From Shimia sp. CNT1-13L.2 (GTDB lineage Bacteria; Pseudomonadota; Alphaproteobacteria; Rhodobacterales; Rhodobacteraceae): a stretch of 64,000 nucleotides of DNA. Location of the stretch: contig NZ_JANDJO010000001.1 in NCBI RefSeq assembly GCF_024331145.1, positions 732,904 through 796,903 of the forward strand. The letters are read 5' to 3'. The position numbers and the translations under genes were made by a program. The notes beneath the pieces were generated by a model. The model was not told where the DNA came from. It did not search any database and worked only from the letters and a program-made list of their open reading frames with translations. Of this stretch, positions 29,459 through 36,307 are shown piece after piece; positions within the stretch are counted from its first letter, which is position 1; the number at the start of each line of letters is the position of its first letter.

Positions 29459-30643
29459 TTGTTCTTCCAAGCGCCAAAAATCCTTCAACACCTGGCCCCT
29501 GCGGCTATGGTTTTGGCTGTCGTCCTGGGTTCGACGACGGCCGGCGCAGAAGTGCGCCTAAAGGACATCGCCGGGTTTGAAGGGGTGCGCGAAAACCACC
29601 TGATCGGATACGGGCTTGTCGTGGGCCTGCTGGGTTCCGGAGACAAGCTCTCGTCCAGCCCATTCACTCGCGAGTCGATCAAGGGCATGCTTGAACGCCT
29701 TGGGGTCGCGAACCTCGACAGCGATTCACTCAAGACCAAGAACACGGCCGCCGTCATGGTAACGGCAAAGCTGCCGCCCTTTGCCCGCCGCGGCTCACCG
29801 CTGGACGTGACCGTGTCGTCGCTTGGTGATGCCTCAAGCCTTCGCGGCGGCACACTTTTGGTCACGCCGCTTTCCGGGGCTGACGGAGAAATCTATGCCG
29901 TCGCGCAAGGCGCTATTGCCACCTCCGGTTTTCTGGCTCAAGGCAACGCCAGCAGCGTAGTCGAAGGCGTGCCGACAATTGCCAAAATCGAAAACGGTGC
30001 AATTGTCGAGCGTGAGGTTCAGTTTGAACTAAACGATATGAACAGCCTGCGCATCTCATTGCGCGACCCGGATTTCACCACCGCCCGCCGTGTGCGCAAT
30101 GCGATTTCCGGTGCCCTAGGCGAAGCCACCGCCAAAGTTCTGGATTCCGGCACGGTGGAAATCAGCTTCCCGGGTAAGAAAGGGCGCGATCCGGAACTGA
30201 TCCCCGAACTCATCGCAGACATCGAGAACATTGCCATCCAACCGGATACAACCGCCCGCGTGGTTGTTGACGAAAAATCCGGAACGATCGTGATGGGCGC
30301 CAACGTTCGCATCAGCCGCGTCGCCATTACCCAGGGCGGCCTGACGGTTCGGGTGAACGAGAGCTTCAACGTCAGCCAACCCAACCCCGTGAGCGCGGGC
30401 GGTGACACACTGGTCATTGCAGGTGAGCCCATTAGCATCGGCGGCACAACTGTCGTGGTTCCGGAGACCGAGATCGACATTCGCGAAAGCGACCGGCGCT
30501 TCACAATCCTGCAGGGGGACGTAAGCCTTCAGGAGCTCGTTGATGGCCTGAACGCCATTGGAGTTGGTGCGCGTCAGACCATTGCGATCCTGCAGGCCAT
30601 CAAGGCCGCGGGGGCACTGCATGCAGATCTGGAGATTATCTGA
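29459..30643 (+). CDS. flgI: Flagellar P-ring protein FlgI (TTG start)
   Basis: 394 residues with a signal peptide (cleavage after TTAGA) then EVRLKDIAGFEGVRENHLIGYGLVVGLLGSGD, the conserved FlgI opening. C-terminal QELVDGLNAIGVGARQTIAILQAIKAAGALHADLEII is characteristic. The only start that gives a full signal peptide is TTG at 29459, preceded by AAGGAAAGG; the next ATG (29507) would leave a truncated signal. The stop overlaps the next ATG (TGATG). Confidence 0.95.
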   Translation: MFFQAPKILQHLAPAAMVLAVVLGSTTAGAEVRLKDIAGFEGVRENHLIGYGLVVGLLGSGDKLSSSPFTRESIKGMLERLGVANLDSDSLKTKNTAAVMVTAKLPPFARRGSPLDVTVSSLGDASSLRGGTLLVTPLSGADGEIYAVAQGAIATSGFLAQGNASSVVEGVPTIAKIENGAIVEREVQFELNDMNSLRISLRDPDFTTARRVRNAISGALGEATAKVLDSGTVEISFPGKKGRDPELIPELIADIENIAIQPDTTARVVVDEKSGTIVMGANVRISRVAITQGGLTVRVNESFNVSQPNPVSAGGDTLVIAGEPISIGGTTVVVPETEIDIRESDRRFTILQGDVSLQELVDGLNAIGVGARQTIAILQAIKAAGALHADLEII

Positions 30644-30954
30644 TGTCCAATCTTGAAATGCCCCCTATCTCTCCGCTGGAAGCGGCCAAGGCGCAGGCCA
30701 ATCAGGCCTCGCGTGAAAAGAACGTGGCGGAAGGCTTTGAAACAGTCTTCCTCACCCAGTTCGTGGAACAGATGATGGAAACGGTGGACCCCAACGCCTT
30801 TGGCGGCGAGAAGCAAGCTGAAATCTGGCGGTCCTTCCTCTCCGAAGCAATTGCCGAAAAACTCACCGAGCAGGGCGGGTTCGGATTTGGCCAAAGCGTC
30901 GAACAGGCGATCTCATCCTACCAACAAGGGAGCAAGTTGTCGGGCGGTAGCTGA
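30643..30954 (+). CDS. flgJ: Rod-binding/rod-cap protein, FlgJ N-terminal type
   Basis: 103 residues. The rod-binding domain is visible (VAEGFETVFLTQFVEQMMETVDPNAFGG, WRSFLSEAIAEKLTEQGGFG). The muramidase half of enterobacterial FlgJ is missing, as in other alphaproteobacteria. The lytic function is probably supplied by the separate transglycosylase at 35493. It is translationally coupled to flgI. Confidence 0.87.
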   Translation: MSNLEMPPISPLEAAKAQANQASREKNVAEGFETVFLTQFVEQMMETVDPNAFGGEKQAEIWRSFLSEAIAEKLTEQGGFGFGQSVEQAISSYQQGSKLSGGS

Positions 30955-30974
30955 CGGCATTTGTAGAACAAACG

Positions 30975-31472
30975 ATGGCAGGTATTCGAAAGTTCAGGTT
31001 TGGTGAACGGCGCGAGGCACGAGAGAACGCAACCTCGTCGGGTGACGTCGTCCTGACCAATGAGGACGAACAAAACCTTGATGCCTTCGCTGAGACTCTG
31101 AAGGAAACAATTCAACTGCTTCGAGAGGAAATCGAAGCAATTAACAGCGGCAAACTCGGCGTTGTGAGCGAATTTTTCGAACGAAAATCCAAATTGATGA
31201 AATGGTTGGAGCTCAAGACCCCCCTTATTGAGCCATTTTTGCCACATCAAACGGCCCGCGAAAAAAAGATTCACCTTTACCTTGAGGAACTTAAAGAAGC
31301 CGCCGCCACCGATGGTGAACTACTGTCCCGCATGTCTATTGCCGCAAGAAGTGTGGTGCGCGAGATAGAAAAAGCAAGTGATCGCAATGGCTTGAGTGGT
31401 ATCTACGGCAAGTCCGGGCAGAAACTCGGCGCCGCATCAGAGGGCAACTTGCGCATTGATCGCGAGTTCTGA
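30975..31472 (+). CDS. Putative FlgN-type export chaperone
   Basis: 165 residues, mostly alpha-helical and charged. A central helix-rich segment (ETLKETIQLLREEIEAINSG) is followed by a C-terminal conserved-looking stretch SRMSIAARSVVREIEKASDRNGLSGIYGKSGQKL. Size, helical content and place after the rod-cap gene and before flagellin fit FlgN, the FlgK/FlgL chaperone. Sequence identity to textbook FlgN is low, so another flagellar helper is possible. The gap to the previous gene is 20 nt. Confidence 0.55.
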   Translation: MAGIRKFRFGERREARENATSSGDVVLTNEDEQNLDAFAETLKETIQLLREEIEAINSGKLGVVSEFFERKSKLMKWLELKTPLIEPFLPHQTAREKKIHLYLEELKEAAATDGELLSRMSIAARSVVREIEKASDRNGLSGIYGKSGQKLGAASEGNLRIDREF

Positions 31473-31503
31473 GGCTGGGTGCCTTAATTTTGACACAGGT
31501 TTC

Positions 31504-31518
31504 TTAACCGCGCTTTAA
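31504..31518. promoter_or_regulatory. CtrA-type box upstream of flagellin
   Basis: Perfect TTAA-CCGCGCT-TTAA, 86 nt before the flagellin ATG and just upstream of the two leader hairpins. That is a plausible activator position for a start site near 31540. Confidence 0.7.
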
Positions 31519-31541
31519 CCTCACGCTCAATATTCGTGTTA

Positions 31542-31574
31542 CTGATTAGAAAATCAGATCAGTCAGAAGACTGA
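31542..31574 (+). other. Tandem AGAA-loop hairpins in the flagellin leader
   Basis: Two 6-bp perfect hairpins 1 nt apart: CTGATT-AGAA-AATCAG (31542-31557) and TCAGTC-AGAA-GACTGA (31559-31574). They have identical tetraloops, sit 30 nt before the start codon, and could be bound by FlbT, which is encoded in this cluster. Confidence 0.6.
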
Positions 31575-31603
31575 CAATAATGAGAAGTTGAGGAGAGCAT
31601 TAA

Positions 31604-32476
31604 ATGTCGTCCATTCTCACAAACAATTCGGCGATGGTCGCCCTGTCCACGCTGAAAATGGTCAATACAGGCCTGAATGAAACCCAAAACCGCGTTTCGA
31701 GTGGCCTTGCCATTCGCTCCGGTAAGGAAAACGCAGCATACTTCGCCATCTCGGAAACGATGAAGGGCGACAGCGGTATGTTCAAGGCCATCAACGAAGG
31801 CCTGACCTCGACCAAGAACTCGGTCGCAACCGCACGCCTTGGCGCAGAAACCGTTGCTGATCTTGCTGAACAGTTTGTTGAGCGTGTTGCCTTTGCACAA
31901 GGTAACGGCATCGACCTTGGCGAAGTTCAGTCGGAACTGGGCGAACTGGTCAAGCGGATGGATTCCGCGATCAAGCAAGCCACCTTCAACGGTGACGACC
32001 TGGTCAACGCATCGAGCGACGGTGCAACCGGCAACGCCGCAACCGTAAGTGTCACCGCGATTTCTGGTGTGTCTCGCGCCGGCGGTTCGTTCAGCACCAC
32101 CACCATTTCGTTCACCGGTGTCGACCTCGCATCGATCCGTGGCGATATGACCAACACCGACACCGGCTTTGCAGCCATCGACGTCTCGACTTCGACCGAC
32201 CTGGCCGCCGATCTGGCGACCGCGGAAGGCCTCCTGTCGAGCGCGATCGCGGCAGCGACTTCGCTGGGTGTTACCGAAAAGACCGTTGAAGGCCAGCAGG
32301 CATTCCTCGGCAGCCTGACCGACACACTGGACTCGGGCATCGGCGCAATGGTCGACGCGAACATGGAAGAAGAAGCCGCCCGCTTGCAGGCCTATCAGGT
32401 CCAGCAACAGCTTGCGACGCAGTCTCTCTCCATCGCGAACCAAGCACCTCAAAACATCCTGAGCTTGTTCCGTTAA
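31604..32476 (+). CDS. fliC: Flagellin
   Basis: 290 residues with both conserved ends: SILTNNSAMVALSTLKMVNTGLNETQNRVSSGLAI at the N-terminus and EEEAARLQAYQVQQQLATQSLSIANQAPQNILSLFR at the C-terminus. The Thr/Ser-rich centre is short, as in other alphaproteobacteria. It is exported through the flagellar type III system to form the filament. AGGAG lies before the ATG. It is the only flagellin gene seen here. FlaF/FlbT-type control is likely, as both genes are in the cluster. Confidence 0.96.
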   Translation: MSSILTNNSAMVALSTLKMVNTGLNETQNRVSSGLAIRSGKENAAYFAISETMKGDSGMFKAINEGLTSTKNSVATARLGAETVADLAEQFVERVAFAQGNGIDLGEVQSELGELVKRMDSAIKQATFNGDDLVNASSDGATGNAATVSVTAISGVSRAGGSFSTTTISFTGVDLASIRGDMTNTDTGFAAIDVSTSTDLAADLATAEGLLSSAIAAATSLGVTEKTVEGQQAFLGSLTDTLDSGIGAMVDANMEEEAARLQAYQVQQQLATQSLSIANQAPQNILSLFR

Positions 32477-32484
32477 ACGCAATA

Positions 32485-32511
32485 GGGGCCTAGTGGTTTC
32501 CACTAGGCCCC
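32485..32511. terminator. Strong hairpin after flagellin
   Basis: Perfect 12-bp stem GGGGCCTAGTGG / CCACTAGGCCCC with a TTT loop, 8 nt after the flagellin stop. There is no T run downstream, so it may stabilise the mRNA end as much as terminate it. Confidence 0.75.
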
Positions 32512-32627
32512 AAAGCGAGTGACAGTAACGAGTGATTTGTTTTCTTTCTCGCCAGAGAAAGCCAGCCTCGACGCCCTCCAGTCGGGTTGAGCCGGTCGCT
32601 GCGCAATAGCGGCCGGCATCAAGAGTG

Positions 32628-33998
32628 TCAGCTGACCTGTTTATCGTCAAAGAACTCTCTTAGAGGATCGTCTATTCCGGCCTCCAAAAGCAACCTATAA
32701 ATTTCCGCAAAGCTCTGATCGGGTGTCATTTTCTCGGATCTCTTCTGAGAAAGGAACGCATTTGCCGCCTTGAAGAACCGCTCTGCCGCCTCCAGCTCGG
32801 GATCTGAGCCCGGCCGATAGGCACCAACGCGGATCAACTCCTCCATGTCCGAATACCGCGCAAGCGCCTTTCGGGCGGCCGACATGACCTCGTATTCTTC
32901 CGGCGAATGGCACTGCGGCAGCATCCGCGAAATGGATCTCTGAACATCAATGGCCGGAAAGCGGCTCTGCTCGGCAATACGACGATCAAGCACGATATGG
33001 CCATCAACAATGCCGCGAATGGCATCGGCGATCGGTTCGTTCATGTCATCACCATCCACAAGCACGGTATAGATTCCGGTGATGTCGCCCTGCCCCTCCA
33101 CGCCGGGACCGGCCCGCTCCAGTAGGTGTGGTAACTCGGAGAACACGGTTGGAGGATAGCCCCGCGTGGTTGGCGGTTCGCCACTGGACAGCCCGATTTC
33201 GCGTTGCGCAGTTGCAAATCGCGTCACGCTATCGAGAAGCAACAAAACCTGCCGGCCCGTCGACCGGAAGTATTCCGCAACCGATGTCGCCGTCCAGGCC
33301 GCCTGCCGGCGCAACAAGGGCGCCTCGTCCCCCGTGGCAACAACAACCACGGACCGGGCCATGCCTTCCTCACCAAGATCTTCCTGAATAAACTCGCGCA
33401 CTTCCCGGCCGCGTTCGCCGACAAGCCCGAACACAACAACGTCGGCATCCGTATTGCGCGCCAGCATCGCCATCAGGGTGGACTTACCGACACCTGAACC
33501 CGCGAAAATGCCCATCCTCTGACCACGGCAAATCGGGGTGAAGACGTCGATACACTTGACCTGGGTCTGGAGCTTTTCCCCAACACGGCGGCGCTCGAAC
33601 GCGCGCGGCGGATGCGCCTTTCGGGCAAGGCGCTTGCCACTTCTGGGGCGTCGGGGCGTGTAATCCAGCGGCCGGCCCAGCGCATCAACCACCGTACCGA
33701 TCCAGCTTTCGTCCGGCGAAATCGCATCGTCATGCTGAACCAGTTCGATCGGATCGCCTACGGCAACTCCGTCCCAACTCCCATAGGGCAAAAGCTGGAG
33801 ATCATCATTGCGCGCGCCAACAACTTCGCAGTCAATCACACCCAAACGGCTATGAACTCTGCACCGCTGACCAATGCCCGCAGCCCTCTCCAGGCCCGAG
33901 GCACTTAGGGTAAGGCCAACAATTGCGCTCACATGCCCGACTATCCTTGATGAACTCAAGGAATAAATCGATTTCTGCAGAGATGTGAGCGCATTCAT
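32628..33998 (-). CDS. fliI: Flagellar export ATPase FliI
   Basis: 456-residue F1-beta-like ATPase powering type III export. Walker A GIFAGSGVGKST (near 173-184), GLVGERGREVREFI, VVVATGDEAPLLRR, Walker B VLLLLDSVTRFA and the SGEPPTTRGYPP motif are present. The annotated ATG at 33998 gives a normal length, but regulatory-looking repeats (33944-33962 and 34001-34028) crowd it. A GTG at 33932 is an alternative start that would put both repeats outside the gene. It is divergent from flgB. Confidence 0.95.
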   Translation of the reverse strand: MNALTSLQKSIYSLSSSRIVGHVSAIVGLTLSASGLERAAGIGQRCRVHSRLGVIDCEVVGARNDDLQLLPYGSWDGVAVGDPIELVQHDDAISPDESWIGTVVDALGRPLDYTPRRPRSGKRLARKAHPPRAFERRRVGEKLQTQVKCIDVFTPICRGQRMGIFAGSGVGKSTLMAMLARNTDADVVVFGLVGERGREVREFIQEDLGEEGMARSVVVVATGDEAPLLRRQAAWTATSVAEYFRSTGRQVLLLLDSVTRFATAQREIGLSSGEPPTTRGYPPTVFSELPHLLERAGPGVEGQGDITGIYTVLVDGDDMNEPIADAIRGIVDGHIVLDRRIAEQSRFPAIDVQRSISRMLPQCHSPEEYEVMSAARKALARYSDMEELIRVGAYRPGSDPELEAAERFFKAANAFLSQKRSEKMTPDQSFAEIYRLLLEAGIDDPLREFFDDKQVS

Positions 33999-34000
33999 AT

Positions 34001-34028
34001 CAAGAATAAACCCTTTATTAATTCTTGG
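34001..34028. promoter_or_regulatory. Inverted CAAGAATAAA pair between fliI and flgB
   Basis: CAAGAATAAA (34001-34010) faces ATTAATTCTTGG (about 34018-34028), the reverse complement of CCAAGAATTAAT. The core arms CAAGAAT/ATTCTTG are 13 nt apart. The pair is centred in the divergent 68-bp region. Confidence 0.6.
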
Positions 34029-34066
34029 ATACGGTGCTATACTTGCTTAAATAGCGACGGGAGTCC

Positions 34067-34420
34067 ATGATGAACTTTGGTGACGTCAACCTTTTTGACC
34101 TTGCATCCAAGCGCCTGCAATGGCTCTCGGACCGTCAAAAAGTGCTCTCCGAAAACATCGCCAACGCCGATACCGCCGAATACCGCGCGCGGGATGTGGA
34201 GAGCTTTCAAAGCTATCTGAGCAACACGGAAGACACGAGTCTGCCCCTAAGTGCGCAGATTGTCGAAACCAAGACCGCCTGGGGCGAGGATTTTTCGGGC
34301 AACAACGTCGTTCTCGAGGAACAGATGATGGAAGCCGGCTCAACATCTGGCCAGTACAAGATGGCAGCAGGCCTCTACAAGAAAGCCCATCAGCTTATCC
34401 TTGCGGTTTCCGGAAACTAG
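34067..34420 (+). CDS. flgB: Proximal rod protein FlgB
   Basis: 117 residues. KRLQWLSDRQKVLSENIANADTAEYRARDVESF is the rod signature, with a C-terminal QYKMAAGLYKKAHQLILAVSGN. The tandem ATGATG start has GGGAG upstream. It is the first gene of the flgB-flgC-fliE-fliQ-transglycosylase-flhA-fliR-flhB operon. Confidence 0.94.
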   Translation: MMNFGDVNLFDLASKRLQWLSDRQKVLSENIANADTAEYRARDVESFQSYLSNTEDTSLPLSAQIVETKTAWGEDFSGNNVVLEEQMMEAGSTSGQYKMAAGLYKKAHQLILAVSGN

Positions 34421-34432
34421 GAGGGCTGAACG

Positions 34433-34843
34433 ATGGATTCACTAAGATCGATTTCAGCCACCGCCGCCAGCGGCATGCGGGCACAGTCAGAGCGCCTGCG
34501 GGTGGTTTCTGAAAACGTTGCCAACTCGGCCACCACAGCCGAGAACCCCGGCGACGATCCATATCGCCGCAAGGTCATCTCGTTTGGCACCGGCACGGAT
34601 GAATCCACCGGCGCAGCGATCGTCACTGTTTCGGAAATCTCGCGCGACTTGAGCAATTTCAAAGTTCTCTACGATCCGGCCCACCCTTCGGCGGATGACA
34701 ACGGTTACGTCAAAATGCCGAACGTCAATCCGTTGATCGAGATGAGCAACATGCGCGAGGCCGCACGTGGTTACGAAGCAAACCTGTCGATGATGGAACG
34801 CGCACGCGAGATGCGTTCGCTCCTGATTGATCTGTTGGGATAA
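34433..34843 (+). CDS. flgC: Proximal rod protein FlgC
   Basis: 136 residues with the motif ASGMRAQSERLRVVSENVANSATT and the FlgC-specific YVKMPNVNPLIEMSNMREAARGYEANLSMME. It lies 12 nt after flgB with GGAGGG before its start. It forms part of the proximal rod with FlgB and FlgF. Confidence 0.95.
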   Translation: MDSLRSISATAASGMRAQSERLRVVSENVANSATTAENPGDDPYRRKVISFGTGTDESTGAAIVTVSEISRDLSNFKVLYDPAHPSADDNGYVKMPNVNPLIEMSNMREAARGYEANLSMMERAREMRSLLIDLLG

Positions 34844-34853
34844 GAGGTAAGAG

Positions 34854-35186
34854 ATGACGGATTTTGCTGCCATTCGTTCGTCAAGCGCCGTTCAATCGGC
34901 CTACAACAAGACGCGCAGTCTTCAGAGCGACAAGACGAACCAGGCCGATCAGGGCAATACTACCCAGGGCCCCGACTTTTCCCAGATGGTGTCAAAGGCG
35001 GCCTCCAACGCTGCGGAAACCGTTCGTCAGGGCGACCAGACGGCCATGGCGGGCCTGACGGGCCAAGCAGGCATTCAACAAGTTGTCGAGGCCACGATGG
35101 CGATGGAAAGCACGGTCCGCGTTTCGGTCGCGGTGCGGGACAAATTCGTCGAGGCCTACCAGGAAATCATGCGGATGCCGATCTAA
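34854..35186 (+). CDS. fliE: MS-ring/rod junction protein FliE
   Basis: 110 residues. FSQMVSKAASNAAETVRQGDQTAMAGLTGQAGIQQVVEATMAMESTVRVSVAVRDKFVEAYQEIMRMPI matches the FliE pattern, with the conserved ending EIMRMPI. It joins the MS ring to the FlgB rod segment. AAGAGG precedes the ATG. Confidence 0.95.
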   Translation: MTDFAAIRSSSAVQSAYNKTRSLQSDKTNQADQGNTTQGPDFSQMVSKAASNAAETVRQGDQTAMAGLTGQAGIQQVVEATMAMESTVRVSVAVRDKFVEAYQEIMRMPI

Positions 35187-35220
35187 CCCCGCGCAACAGG
35201 CGCTTCAGCAGGAACCCAAT

Positions 35221-35490
35221 ATGGACGCGGTCAGCACATACGAAATTCTTCGTCTCACCATTATGACCGTTCTCAAGGGATCGGGGCCCGTTCTTGCGGT
35301 TGCACTGGCCGTGGGTCTGATCATCGCATTCATTCAGGCCCTGACCCAGATTCAGGAAATGACGCTGACCTTCGTTCCCAAGATCATCGCGATCTTCGGA
35401 ACCTTGGTCCTGACGCTTCCATTCATCTATGGGACGCTGTCGCGCCTGTCGGAGCAAATCTTCGACCTGATCGCCAGCGGTAGCGTGTAG
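35221..35490 (+). CDS. fliQ: Flagellar export gate protein FliQ
   Basis: 89 residues with two membrane helices (about 17-40 and 52-75). IQALTQIQEMTLTFVPKI is the conserved cytoplasmic loop between them. The true start is the ATG at 35221 (MDAVSTYE), with CAGGA upstream. It is part of the FliPQR gate in the inner membrane. Confidence 0.95.
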   Translation: MDAVSTYEILRLTIMTVLKGSGPVLAVALAVGLIIAFIQALTQIQEMTLTFVPKIIAIFGTLVLTLPFIYGTLSRLSEQIFDLIASGSV

Positions 35491-35492
35491 CC

Positions 35493-36302
35493 ATGGCGCG
35501 CCGACGTACATCCCTTCTGGCGCTGGCAACGGCGCTTTTTGTCGTTTCGACAGGCGGGTCAGAGCAATCGGCACAGGCCCAGCTTTGGGCAGGGTTCTAC
35601 AAGCCGTCTCAACCTGAGCCGACGCCTCAGGAGATTTTCGAGCTGGGCGACGACGCGGTGTGCCTTGCCGAAATCCTCGAAGCACAGTCCCGCTATGGGA
35701 TTCCCGACAATCTTCTGTTGTCCATTGGCATCCAAGAGGCCGGACGGGTCGGGAAACGCGGCCTCACAGTCTGGCCTTGGTCGGTCAACGCCGAGGGCAA
35801 AGGCGCCTTCTTTCCCACCCGCGCAGCCATGCTTGACTGGGTGCGCAACCAGATGGCCCAGGGCGTGCGATCTATCGACGTCGGCTGCATGCAGATCAAT
35901 CAGAAATGGCACGGCAAGGCTTTTGCTTCGCTTGAGGACGCAACAGATCCCGCCATCAACGTCGACTATGCCGCCCGCTACCTGCTTGACCTGTACCGCA
36001 GTGAGGGAGACTGGTGGAAAGCTGCCGGCCGCTACCACTCCGGCACCGAGAAATACCAGAAGATCTATCTCGACAAGCTGTCTCGCAACCAGGGGGTCGC
36101 CAATGCCAATCTGGATGGGTTTCTGGACATGATCGTCGATGAAACCATCGCGAATACTGTTCTGGTGGCCGAGGTCGCCCCCGTGACCCCACCCGCCGTG
36201 TTCTGGGGCAACTATCAGTCCGAAGAGACTGCTGCAACTTTCACGATCTACTCCAACAGCCCGATGCGGCCGATCATACCTGACTACAAAGAGATGTTCT
36301 GA
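35493..36302 (+). CDS. Flagellar-operon lytic transglycosylase (SltF-like)
   Basis: 269 residues with a signal peptide (cleavage near AQAQ, about residue 30) and one SLT-type goose-lysozyme fold. LLLSIGIQEAGR carries the probable catalytic Glu, GCMQINQKWHG is the conserved GxMQI-type motif, and AARYLLDLYRSEGDWWKAAGRYHSG completes the fold. It probably opens peptidoglycan for the rod, as SltF does in Rhodobacter, substituting for the muramidase domain missing from FlgJ. It lies 2 nt after fliQ and 5 nt before flhA. Confidence 0.85.
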   Translation: MARRRTSLLALATALFVVSTGGSEQSAQAQLWAGFYKPSQPEPTPQEIFELGDDAVCLAEILEAQSRYGIPDNLLLSIGIQEAGRVGKRGLTVWPWSVNAEGKGAFFPTRAAMLDWVRNQMAQGVRSIDVGCMQINQKWHGKAFASLEDATDPAINVDYAARYLLDLYRSEGDWWKAAGRYHSGTEKYQKIYLDKLSRNQGVANANLDGFLDMIVDETIANTVLVAEVAPVTPPAVFWGNYQSEETAATFTIYSNSPMRPIIPDYKEMF

Positions 36303-36307
36303 CAAAA

